NCBI GenBank assembly: GCA_028293725.1
Contig: JAQGOE010000086.1
Span: forward strand, 1 to 59,513
DNA: 59,513 nucleotides
Reading direction: 5' to 3'
Source: Gammaproteobacteria bacterium
GTDB lineage: Bacteria; Pseudomonadota; Gammaproteobacteria; Steroidobacterales; Steroidobacteraceae
The notes under the pieces were generated by a model. The model did not search any database. It was not told the origin of the DNA and saw nothing but the letters and a program-made list of their open reading frames with translations. Made by a program: the position numbers and the translations under genes. Shown piece after piece: positions 40,738 to 48,870 of the stretch. The first letter of the stretch is position 1, and each line of letters opens with the position of its first letter.

Positions 40738-42345
40738 TCACACGATGCGAGCAATGATTCCCTCAGTGGCGCGCAGATGGAGTTTCTCCGACGCGGTACT
40801 CGCGAGCGGACCCCGCGGGTCTGTCGACACGAGAACGCTCAAGTTGACTCCGGGCAAAACGGGCAAACTACAAGGTTCAGCACCGAAGTTGAGCGCCACG
40901 AGAACGCGACGCCCACTGGCAATCCGCTCATAGCTGAGGACGCGGGGGCCGACGCTGTGCTCTCGATACTCTCCGATCGCCAATGCCGGCTCGTCGCGTC
41001 TCAACCGTAACAGCACCCGATACAGGTTAAGCAGGGAATGCGGGTCTGACGACTCGGTCGTGACATTGACTGTTTCGCAGTCGTCGCTGAGAGGTAACCA
41101 CGGCGACGCGGACGAGAAACCGGCATACTGCTCTGCAGACCATTGCATGGGCGTGCGGCAGGGATCCCGGCCCAACCCGAGGCCCGGGACATTCTTTTCC
41201 CACGGATCTTGGATACTCTCTGATGGGATGACCACGTCATGCATCCCGAGCTCATCGCCGTAATAGAGAGTCGGCGTGCCCCGTAAAGTCAGCAGTAGCA
41301 TCGCCGCCAGCCTGGCCTGCGCGGGACCGCCGACGCGATTGATCAGCCGGGACCGGTCATGATTACCGAGGACCCAATTCGGCCATGCTCCAGTCGGCAG
41401 AGCGGCCTCATATTCCCGTGCCAATGCCGCAATCGCGGTCGCGTTCCAGGGCGTGCTGAGCAGATGAAAATTGAAAGGAAGATGAAATCCACCGAGCCCA
41501 TCGCCGTAATACATCATCAGGCGGCTGATCGGGAGATAGGCCTCCCCTATGAGCACGCGAGCCGCGTACGAATCCAGGGCTTTGCGCATGCCTGCAACCA
41601 AGTGATGCGTCTCGGGCTGGTCGGAGCTGTGGACACGTACCAGTGAGCGTGCGGGCGACATTCCCGGCTCCCACGCCGGATTCAGCGGGTTGTCGCGCAG
41701 TTGCTCGTCCTCCACCAACATGTGGATCGCGTCGACCCGGAATCCGTCGACGCCGCGGTCGAGCCAGAAACGCATAACCCCGTGCATCGCGTCCTGAACC
41801 TCCGGCTCCCGCCAGTTGAGGTCAGGCTGTTGGGGAAGATAGGCATGGTAATAGTATTGCCCCGTCTGCGGGTCGAGAGTCCACGCCGGCCCGCCGAATT
41901 CACTCAGCCAGTTGTTCGGCGGCCCCCCACCCGGACCGGGCGGCCGCCAAATATACCAATTGCGCCGCGGGCTGCCGGTCGAGCGGCGGCTCTCCTGGAA
42001 CCAGGGATGTCGGTCGGAAGTGTGGTTGGGTACGAAATCGAGAATGAGCTTGAGGGCCCGGCGATGTAACTCCTGCACCAATCGGTCGAAGTCGCCGAGG
42101 GCGCCGAAAACCGGGTCGATGTTCTCGTAGTCACAGATGTCGTAGCCAAAGTCCGCCATTGGCGACGGGTAGATCGGCGACAGCCACACGGCGTTGACGC
42201 CGAGCGATTGCAGATAGTCGAGGCGGCTCAAGATGCCGGGCAGGTCACCGACGCCGTCGCCGTTCGAGTCCTGAAATGAGCGGGGATAGATCTGATAGAT
42301 GACCCCGTGTTGCCACCAGTTGAGTGAGTCGGATGTCGATTCCAT
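40738..42345 (-). CDS. GH13 alpha-glucosidase (oligo-1,6-glucosidase/maltase type, 535 aa)
   Basis: A cytoplasmic GH13 enzyme hydrolysing alpha-glucosides. The catalytic barrel carries the nucleophile Asp205 (DGFRVDAIH), the acid/base Glu268 (LIGEAY) and Asp330 (LGNHDRSR). A conserved region I segment DFVPNHTS is at about 103-110 and QIYPRSF at about 18-24. A C-terminal beta domain follows residue 450. No signal peptide. I start at the ATG at 42345 (GGAGAG 7 bases upstream) instead of the longer frame. It lies 107 bp from the divergent reductase. Maltose, isomaltose or sucrose-type substrates are all possible. Confidence 0.9.
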   Translation of the reverse strand: MESTSDSLNWWQHGVIYQIYPRSFQDSNGDGVGDLPGILSRLDYLQSLGVNAVWLSPIYPSPMADFGYDICDYENIDPVFGALGDFDRLVQELHRRALKLILDFVPNHTSDRHPWFQESRRSTGSPRRNWYIWRPPGPGGGPPNNWLSEFGGPAWTLDPQTGQYYYHAYLPQQPDLNWREPEVQDAMHGVMRFWLDRGVDGFRVDAIHMLVEDEQLRDNPLNPAWEPGMSPARSLVRVHSSDQPETHHLVAGMRKALDSYAARVLIGEAYLPISRLMMYYGDGLGGFHLPFNFHLLSTPWNATAIAALAREYEAALPTGAWPNWVLGNHDRSRLINRVGGPAQARLAAMLLLTLRGTPTLYYGDELGMHDVVIPSESIQDPWEKNVPGLGLGRDPCRTPMQWSAEQYAGFSSASPWLPLSDDCETVNVTTESSDPHSLLNLYRVLLRLRRDEPALAIGEYREHSVGPRVLSYERIASGRRVLVALNFGAEPCSLPVLPGVNLSVLVSTDPRGPLASTASEKLHLRATEGIIARIV

Positions 42346-42452
42346 GCCGACTCTCCAAAGCAGGGATCGTGCCATCCCGGTTGGCATGTGCCGTTCAGGC
42401 TTACGCCCGTTCCACCGGCATAAGAACAATTCTTGCTCGTACTTGTAGCGGC

Positions 42453-43568
42453 ATGGTTGTTTGCGGAGCAGTTCCCTTGGGCAAAAAGGCCGAGAGCGAG
42501 GTACCCGAGCCGCGCAAGGGGCAGGACGACGTTCATTTGACCCGCGAGGAGTTCACACGTCGATTTCGACAACAGTTCTTTGACCCAGCCTTCGACGGGC
42601 TACAGCAGGAGATCGAACGCCTTGCCGCAGTGGCGTGGGACGGTTATGAGCATTCGCGCAAGAGTCCGCGGACCCGAAAAGCTGGGACTGCCTTCTCCGC
42701 TCCCGATTACGACCTGTCCGTCGAATGGCTGGCGACCCGGGAAGCGATCGAAGCTGCCGCCCGCCGGCAGCTCGATCCCACGAGCGCATCCCGGGTGCTG
42801 TTGATTTCGGGTGCTGCGCGCAATGACCAGACCTGCCCCGGGGAAATGCCCAAGTCCTATCGGCTTCTGCAGCTGGCTCGAGAGGTGCTGCAAGCCGAAA
42901 GGATCGAGGTGGACTGCCTGGATCTCAGCCAGCTCAACGGTCAATACGGCCGACGAATCCTGCCTTGCAAAGCCTGTGTCTCAACGGCGATGCCCCTGTG
43001 CCATTGGCCTTGCTCGTGCTACCCCAATCACAGCCTCGGGCAGGTGAATGACTGGATGAACGAGCTCTATCCGCGCTTTGTAGCGGCTCACGGGATTCTG
43101 ATCGTCACGCCCGTCTACTGGTATCAAGCGCCCTCGGTGCTCAAGCTCCTCATGGATCGCCTGGTCTGTGCGGATGGCGGCAACCCCGATCCGACGACGA
43201 CGCAGGGGAAAAACGCAAAGCTTGCAAAGCAACTCGAGCTCGCCGGTTGGGATTACCCGAAACATCTCGGCGGACGTGCGTTCGCGGTCGTGGTGCACGG
43301 CGACGCCGCCGGGGCTGAAACATTGCGCCGGTCCCTCGTTGACTGGTTTACCGACATGCGCCTCGTGCAGGCCGGAGAGGCAGGGGCATTGGATCGGTAT
43401 GTTGGGTACTACGGTACCTACGCCCGTAACCACGAAGCTCTGGACGAGGACGTCGTTTTCCAGGAAGAAGTACGCAATACCGCACGAGCACTCGCGACGG
43501 CGGTCAGGTTCGTGCGCCAGGGACGCCCCGAGGCAGACTCCGCTCTGCACGAGCCACGGCCAAAATAG
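42453..43568 (+). CDS. Flavodoxin-like NADPH-dependent FMN reductase family protein (371 aa)
   Basis: An N-terminal extension of about 110 residues, rich in charged and aromatic residues, is followed by a flavodoxin-like fold: VLLISGAARNDQTCPG is the FMN-phosphate loop and IVTPVYWYQAPSVLKLLMDR the family signature near the isoalloxazine ring. A cysteine-rich stretch (CKACVSTAMPLCHWPCSCYP) sits where related iron-sulfur flavoproteins bind a cluster or thiol. The enzyme probably reduces flavin or quinone-like compounds with NAD(P)H. The ATG at 42453 lacks a clear ribosome-binding site. Confidence 0.82.
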   Translation: MVVCGAVPLGKKAESEVPEPRKGQDDVHLTREEFTRRFRQQFFDPAFDGLQQEIERLAAVAWDGYEHSRKSPRTRKAGTAFSAPDYDLSVEWLATREAIEAAARRQLDPTSASRVLLISGAARNDQTCPGEMPKSYRLLQLAREVLQAERIEVDCLDLSQLNGQYGRRILPCKACVSTAMPLCHWPCSCYPNHSLGQVNDWMNELYPRFVAAHGILIVTPVYWYQAPSVLKLLMDRLVCADGGNPDPTTTQGKNAKLAKQLELAGWDYPKHLGGRAFAVVVHGDAAGAETLRRSLVDWFTDMRLVQAGEAGALDRYVGYYGTYARNHEALDEDVVFQEEVRNTARALATAVRFVRQGRPEADSALHEPRPK

Positions 43569-43675
43569 ACGCGCCGACGGCATCGCTCGCGGCAACGGTG
43601 CCGCCCTGAACCTGATCTGACCGCGGGAGCGAATGTTGCTCATTCGCAGCCACGCACTTCGCAAGGACCTCAACC

Positions 43676-44101
43676 ATGCCAATCAACATCAGCTCATTAT
43701 CGCTCGCGGACGCGCGTCGCCTCATTACAGCGGGCGAACAGAAGGCGCAGGAGCTTGGCATTCCCTATAACATCGCGGTCGTCGATGCCGGCGGCAACCT
43801 CGTCGCACACGTTCGGATGGACGGCGCGTGGCTGGGCAGTATCGATATTTCGATCCACAAAGCGTTCACCTCGCGCGCGTTCGATATGGCGACCCAGGAC
43901 CTCGCCAAGATGGCTCAATCAGGCAAGCCGCTGTTCGGTATCAACAGCACCAATCACGAGCGGGTCGTCATTTTTGCCGGCGGCCTACCGGTGAAAGACG
44001 GCGACACCGTCATCGGGGCGGTTGGCGCTAGCGGAGGCACCGTGGATCAGGACCAGCAGGTCGCCGAGGCAGCCGTCGCCGCGTTCGGCAAACGCCATTG
44101 A
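43676..44101 (+). CDS. HbpS/GlcG-family heme-binding-type protein (141 aa)
   Basis: A single-domain HbpS/GlcG (DUF336) protein: AVVDAGGNLVAHVRMDGAWLGS, a central NHERVVIFAGGLPV and GAVGASGG are its hallmarks. AAGGA precedes the ATG. Members bind heme or assist oxidoreductases, and they often lie near PQQ dehydrogenases. Here it leads a same-strand run of oxidase and alcohol dehydrogenase genes. No signal peptide is visible. Confidence 0.88.
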   Translation: MPINISSLSLADARRLITAGEQKAQELGIPYNIAVVDAGGNLVAHVRMDGAWLGSIDISIHKAFTSRAFDMATQDLAKMAQSGKPLFGINSTNHERVVIFAGGLPVKDGDTVIGAVGASGGTVDQDQQVAEAAVAAFGKRH

Positions 44102-44141
44102 TCACTGCGCGCGGAACCCCAAAGCCCGAATCGAGTCACCC

Positions 44142-44912
44142 ATGCTCATCCCCTTGCCGTACTGCGGGACCCCGCCGTCACCGGGAGAGCTCCTAGGCCG
44201 ATTCAATCTCGATCCCTTGTTGATTGGCGCTCTGTTCGCCCTGACAGTGATTCATGTTGCCTCAGGTCACGATCGACGCCATCGCACTTACGCGGCATGC
44301 GGGTGGTTGACGGCGACGATTGCATTCCTTTCCCCCTTGTGCGCCCTGTCCGTCGCGCTCTTTAGTGCGCGCATCGCGCAACACATGATCCTCCTGCTGG
44401 TCGCCGCGCCCCTGATCGCGTTGGGCTGGCCCACGCGTCGCCCAGCAACTGACTCGGAGGGAAGGACCGTATGGGTCGCGGCCGGAGTTTTCATGATGGC
44501 CTTGTGGGGATGGCATATGCCGGCTCCCTATGACGCAACTTTTACGTCCGCCGTACTGTATTGGACGATGCACATTACACTGTTCGGCAGCGGCATCGTT
44601 CTATGGCGAGAGCTGCTGAATCATCCCGCGTGGCGTATCGCGCCAGTCTTGATTGTCGGTCTCCTGACTTCCGTACAGATGGGATTGTTGGCCGCCATAC
44701 TCACACTGGCGCGGCGACCCCTGTTTTTTCCGCACCTCACCACCACCCAGATCTGGGGACTGACGCCACTGCAGGATCAGCAGTTGGGCGGCATCCTGAT
44801 GTGGGTCCCGGGAATCCTGTTGTTTCTATGGGCGGCCATCCGAAGCTTACGGCGCCTGTGGGATACCCTGGAGAGGACCCGACATGAGTCCCATCCCGCT
44901 AGGCTATCTTGA
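44142..44912 (+). CDS. ctaG: Cytochrome c oxidase assembly protein, CtaG_Caa3 type (256 aa)
   Basis: A multi-span inner-membrane protein of the CtaG_Caa3 family with about seven hydrophobic segments. Typical residues include the SARIAQHMILLLVAAPLIALGWP block with its membrane histidine, WGWHMP, and a C-terminal DQQLGGILMWVPG segment. It delivers or stabilises copper in caa3-type oxidase. I start at the ATG at 44142, since the longer frame from 44022 overlaps the HbpS gene without a membrane start. Its end overlaps coxB by 29 bp. Confidence 0.85.
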   Translation: MLIPLPYCGTPPSPGELLGRFNLDPLLIGALFALTVIHVASGHDRRHRTYAACGWLTATIAFLSPLCALSVALFSARIAQHMILLLVAAPLIALGWPTRRPATDSEGRTVWVAAGVFMMALWGWHMPAPYDATFTSAVLYWTMHITLFGSGIVLWRELLNHPAWRIAPVLIVGLLTSVQMGLLAAILTLARRPLFFPHLTTTQIWGLTPLQDQQLGGILMWVPGILLFLWAAIRSLRRLWDTLERTRHESHPARLS

Positions 44913-45846
44913 CGCTGCGGGCCAGCGCGCGCAGACGACGCTACCGCTGACGTGGCTCACCCTGATCATTTCGGTAGTCGTCTGTCTCATTATAGCGATC
45001 CTCCTGTGGCTCGGCATACGACGCTCTCGAGCGTCGGGCGGCGCCGAGGAGACTCGGGCCGTCGAGGTGTCGCGTGGTGGCAATGGTCTGAGATGGATCA
45101 GCGTCGGACTCAGCATCTCTGCGTTGCCGCTGTTCGTGACCCTGGTGTGGACCATGGTGGCACTCGCAAAGGTCTCAGGACCGCCTGCGAATCCGGGGCT
45201 AACGCTCGATGTCACCGGACGGCAATGGTGGTGGGACATTCGTTACGACGCGGCCGAACCGGATCAGAGTTTCAGCACGGCGAACGAGATCCACATCCCC
45301 GTGGGCGTACCGGTCCTGGTCCGTCTGCACGGCGCTGATGTCATTCATAGCTTCTGGGTTCCCAAACTATCGGGTAAGACGGACACCATTCCGGGGCAAA
45401 CCAACTTGACTTGGCTGGAGGCGTCCCAGTCCGGACGCTACCGAGGACAGTGCACGGAATACTGCGGCTTTCAACATGCGCACATGGCATTCGAGGTCGT
45501 AGCCGAATCACAGACGGACTTCGACCGTTGGCGCGAGCACCAGGTGCAACCCGCCGCCGCCCCCACGACACCGCAACAGGAACGAGGCATGGAGGTTGTC
45601 CAATACCGCTGTGGACTCTGCCACGAAGTTCGTGGCACCTCCGCCGGCGCCATCACCGCACCCGACCTGACCCACCTCATGTCCCGGCACACGATTGCGG
45701 CCGGCACGCTCGTCAATGGCCCCGGCACCCTGGGCGCCTGGATAGAAGGCCCACAGCTGCTCAAGCCGGGGACACAGATGCCCAGCCAGAACCTGACGGC
45801 GGAACAACTGTCGGACACGCTCGCCTACCTGGAGACGTTGCAATGA
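44884..45846 (+). CDS. coxB: Cytochrome c oxidase subunit II with fused cytochrome c, caa3 type (320 aa)
   Basis: An N-terminal pair of membrane helices (about 20-45 and 70-95) anchors a CuA domain. The copper ligands are the His in GADVIHSF and the set CTEYCGFQHAHM (Cys, Glu, Cys, His, Met). A C-terminal cytochrome c domain has CGLCH and a probable axial Met in PGTQMPSQ. It accepts electrons from soluble or membrane cytochrome c and passes them to subunit I. GGAGAGGA lies before the ATG. The stop overlaps the start of coxA (ATGA at 45843-45846). Confidence 0.93.
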   Translation: MSPIPLGYLDAAGQRAQTTLPLTWLTLIISVVVCLIIAILLWLGIRRSRASGGAEETRAVEVSRGGNGLRWISVGLSISALPLFVTLVWTMVALAKVSGPPANPGLTLDVTGRQWWWDIRYDAAEPDQSFSTANEIHIPVGVPVLVRLHGADVIHSFWVPKLSGKTDTIPGQTNLTWLEASQSGRYRGQCTEYCGFQHAHMAFEVVAESQTDFDRWREHQVQPAAAPTTPQQERGMEVVQYRCGLCHEVRGTSAGAITAPDLTHLMSRHTIAAGTLVNGPGTLGAWIEGPQLLKPGTQMPSQNLTAEQLSDTLAYLETLQ

Positions 45847-47801
45847 GAGCCCCCGCCTACCGCACGCCACACATCGGTATCGACAGTGTGACGCACCAAG
45901 CGAGGCTCCTCGAGCTCTGGGAAACCGCGCCGGGGCTGAAAGGCTTCTTCAGCACCGTGGATCACAAAGACATCGGCATTCGTTACATCGTCACAGCGTT
46001 CGTCTTCCTTCTCGTCGGTGGAATCGAGGCGCTGCTCATGCGCCTGCAGCTGGCGGGACCCAACCGGGCGCTACTCACCCCTGATCAGTACAACCAGCTG
46101 TTCTCAACGCATGGCATGACCATGATTTTTCTCTATGCGTCGCCGATTCTCTCCGGGTTCTCCAACTATCTTTGGCCCCTGCTGCTGGGCAGCCGCGACA
46201 TGGCTTTCCCGCGCCTCAACGCGCTGAGCTACTGGATCTACCTGGCGGCCGGCCTCTTTCTATACACAGGCTTCCTGACCGGCAACGGTCCCAACGATGG
46301 TTGGTTCAACTACGTGCCCTACGCAACCCGGGACTACAACCCGGGGCTCAATCAGGACTTCTATGCGCTCGGCATGGTGTTGCTCGGTATCTCAACAACC
46401 GTCGGCGCCGCTAACTTCATCGTGACGGCGCTGCGGACGCGGGCACCGGGGATGTCGATCAACCGCATGCCGATCCTGATCTGGGGGACGCTGACGGCGA
46501 GCGTGGCAAATCTCATTGTGGTACCGGCGGTAAGCCTTGCGTTCCTGCTCCTCTGGATGGATCGCCAATTCGGCACCCACTTTTTCGACCCCGCCGGAGG
46601 CGGCCAGCCGTTACTGTGGCAGCACCTTTTCTGGATCTTCGGCCATCCCTGGGTCTACGCCATCGTGTTGCCGGCCATGGGCATGGTCTCGGACGGCCTG
46701 CCGGTGTTCTGCCGGCGACCGATCGTCGGCTATTCGCTGCTGGCCCTGTCGACTGTCGCGACCATGATCCTGGGTTTCGGGGTCTGGGTGCACCACATGT
46801 TTGCCACAGGACTGCCGGGCCTCGGGTTGTCATTCTTTTCGGGCGCCTCGATCGTCATCACCATCCCCTCGGCGGTCGCCGTGTTTGCATGGCTCGCCAC
46901 CATCTGGTTGGGGAGACCCGTCGTCACGACCGCCTTCCTGTATTTCTCCTCCATGATTCTCTTGTTCGTCATTGGAGGAGTATCGGGTTTCATGACGGCC
47001 AGTGTGCCGGTCGACTGGCAGCTCACCGACACCTACTTCGTGGTCGCGCACCTGCACTACGTGCTGATCGGCATCAATGTCTTCCCCGTGCTCGGCGCGG
47101 TTTACTTCTGGTTTCCGAAAATGACCGGACGCCTGCTGGATGAGCGGCTCGGCCGTTGGAACTTCTGGGTAACTTTCATCGGCTTCAACCTGGCGTTCCT
47201 GCCCATGCACATCACAGGCCTGCTGGGGATGCCACGCCGCGTTTACACCTACGCGGACGGGATGGGGTGGGACACGTTAAACCTGATCACCTCGGTCGGA
47301 AGCTTCGTACTGGCGGTGGGCATCGTGCTGTTCCTGGTCAACGTGGCGAAGAGTCTGAAAAGCGGCGCTCCCGCCGGCGCCAATCCGTGGGACGCGCCGA
47401 CCCTCGAATGGTCCATACCGTCGCCTCCACCCCCTTACAACTTTGCCGTCATTCCGACAGTAGCTTCGCGCCATCCCCTGTGGGAAGGCCGCCTGGGCGA
47501 GGAAGGCGTCCTCTCGTCGCTCAATCGCGGCATGTTGCTCGAAGACGGCAAAGAGACAATCGCCACATCTTCCTTGGACGCGGCACCCGATATGGTGTTG
47601 GAAATGCCGGCGGACAGCTTCGCGCCGCTTCTGCTGGCGATCGGCACATCGGTCATCTTTGTCGGCTTGCTGTTGAAGCACTGGAGCCTGACGGGGCTGG
47701 GCGGCGCCGTCACGGTACTGGCACTGCTGGCCTGGCTATGGCCGCGGCGTGAACTGCGTGAGCGGGAACCACCGCCAGAGCGGGAGCCCGCGCATGGCTG
47801 A
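45843..47801 (+). CDS. coxA: Cytochrome c oxidase subunit I with altered proton-channel residues (652 aa)
   Basis: A heme-copper oxidase subunit I with about twelve core helices plus an extra C-terminal hydrophobic region (about 595-640). The metal ligands are intact: His90 (THGM, heme a), His268 and Tyr272 (GHPWVY, CuB and cross-linked Tyr), His317-His318 (VHH), and His403/His405 (AHLH). But position 270, normally the D-channel Glu of HPEVY, is Trp, and position 346, normally the K-channel Lys of GVKxF, is Ala. Asp119 (DMAFPRLN), the D-channel mouth, remains. The ATG at 45843 overlaps the coxB stop. O2 reduction is likely; proton pumping may be altered. Confidence 0.92.
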   Translation: MRAPAYRTPHIGIDSVTHQARLLELWETAPGLKGFFSTVDHKDIGIRYIVTAFVFLLVGGIEALLMRLQLAGPNRALLTPDQYNQLFSTHGMTMIFLYASPILSGFSNYLWPLLLGSRDMAFPRLNALSYWIYLAAGLFLYTGFLTGNGPNDGWFNYVPYATRDYNPGLNQDFYALGMVLLGISTTVGAANFIVTALRTRAPGMSINRMPILIWGTLTASVANLIVVPAVSLAFLLLWMDRQFGTHFFDPAGGGQPLLWQHLFWIFGHPWVYAIVLPAMGMVSDGLPVFCRRPIVGYSLLALSTVATMILGFGVWVHHMFATGLPGLGLSFFSGASIVITIPSAVAVFAWLATIWLGRPVVTTAFLYFSSMILLFVIGGVSGFMTASVPVDWQLTDTYFVVAHLHYVLIGINVFPVLGAVYFWFPKMTGRLLDERLGRWNFWVTFIGFNLAFLPMHITGLLGMPRRVYTYADGMGWDTLNLITSVGSFVLAVGIVLFLVNVAKSLKSGAPAGANPWDAPTLEWSIPSPPPPYNFAVIPTVASRHPLWEGRLGEEGVLSSLNRGMLLEDGKETIATSSLDAAPDMVLEMPADSFAPLLLAIGTSVIFVGLLLKHWSLTGLGGAVTVLALLAWLWPRRELREREPPPEREPAHG

Positions 47802-48414
47802 CACCGCGGAAGTCGCGATTTCCCAGCCGCGAGACCTTCCCATCGGCCCCATTGGCCGTCACGGCATCGGCTACTGGGGAGTCGGAATGCTCGTGGTCAG
47901 CGAAGCCGCGTTGTTTTCCTATCTGTTGTTCGCCTATTACTACACGGGCGCCTCCGCACAGCATGGCTGGGTCCTGGAGCCGCGGCCTTCTCTCAAACTG
48001 GCCCTTCCCAACACTATCCTGCTACTCGCCTCCAGCGTCGCGGCCTGGATCGGCGAGCGAGGCATCCTCGACCGACAGCGCGGCAAGGCGCTGCTCGGCT
48101 TCGGGCTGGCATTCCTCATGGGCGCCGTTTTCGCGACGATCCAGGGCTATGAATGGGTCTCCAAACCCTACAGCCTGGGCACCTCCAGCTACGCCTCGCT
48201 GTACTTCGCTACAACAGGCTTTCACATGGCGCACGTCATCATCGGCCTCGGCGTGCTCGCTGCGCTGTTTCTGTGGACCGCGTTGGACTACTTCAGCCCC
48301 CGGCGGCGCCTGACCATCTCGTCAGGCGTGCTCTATTGGCATTTTGTCGACGTCGTGTGGCTGTTCGTATTCTCGACTTACTACCTGACCCCCTACCTTG
48401 GATTCGGCACATGA
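47794..48414 (+). CDS. coxC: Cytochrome c oxidase subunit III (206 aa)
   Basis: A membrane protein with about five helices of the subunit III family. The conserved TGFHMAHVIIGLG segment and a WHFVDVVWLFVF segment carry the family histidines and acidic residue. It is shorter than the mitochondrial type, as usual for bacterial caa3-type oxidases. The ATG overlaps the end of coxA by 8 bp, and the stop overlaps the next gene (ATGA at 48411-48414). It stabilises subunit I. Confidence 0.9.
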   Translation: MADTAEVAISQPRDLPIGPIGRHGIGYWGVGMLVVSEAALFSYLLFAYYYTGASAQHGWVLEPRPSLKLALPNTILLLASSVAAWIGERGILDRQRGKALLGFGLAFLMGAVFATIQGYEWVSKPYSLGTSSYASLYFATTGFHMAHVIIGLGVLAALFLWTALDYFSPRRRLTISSGVLYWHFVDVVWLFVFSTYYLTPYLGFGT

Positions 48415-48857
48415 GCGCACGCCACGAAGCCTTATCACAACATCCGGCGCCGCATCGGGAGCGCGTGTCGGGCCTGGAGCTCGCGTTTGCGGTAGCGGGC
48501 GGCCCGGTCGCCTGGTTTGTACAGTTCACCGCCGGCTACGCCCTGGCGAGCTGGCCCTGCTTTCCCGGCGATCATCGAATGCAATTTCCTATGGACGGTT
48601 ACGTGTGGAGCTTTCCGGCGATGGTGGTGATCATGGCCGCTGGCGTGGTCATCGGCGTCGCGGCGCTCTGGGTTGCGTGGGGCGCCTTTCAAAGGACGCG
48701 TGAAGAAAGCCCGGGCGACCACCGCCATCTGCTGGAGGCGGGGACCGGTCGTACCCGTTTTCTCGCCTTGTGGGGTGTCGTGTTGGGAAGTGGTTTTGCC
48801 CTCGCCTCCCTCGTCACCGGGATCGCTTTTGTCTTCCTGCCACGGTGTGCCGGCTGA
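48411..48857 (+). CDS. Small integral membrane protein of the oxidase operon (148 aa)
   Basis: Three hydrophobic segments (about 22-45, 68-92 and 118-142) with no domain that I recognise. Its place directly after coxC, with a 4-bp ATGA overlap, and similar small membrane proteins in other caa3 operons suggest an accessory subunit or assembly factor. The ATG at 48411 is used; the longer frame upstream runs within coxC. It is followed after 13 bp by the PQQ dehydrogenase, so both modules are probably transcribed together. Confidence 0.75.
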   Translation: MSARHEALSQHPAPHRERVSGLELAFAVAGGPVAWFVQFTAGYALASWPCFPGDHRMQFPMDGYVWSFPAMVVIMAAGVVIGVAALWVAWGAFQRTREESPGDHRHLLEAGTGRTRFLALWGVVLGSGFALASLVTGIAFVFLPRCAG

Positions 48858-48870
48858 TGGGATCAAATTT

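Noticed and set aside
45411..45842. N-terminal extension of the CoxA frame
   Set aside because: It overlaps the coxB gene in another frame and is Arg/Pro-rich; the normal subunit I start is at 45843.
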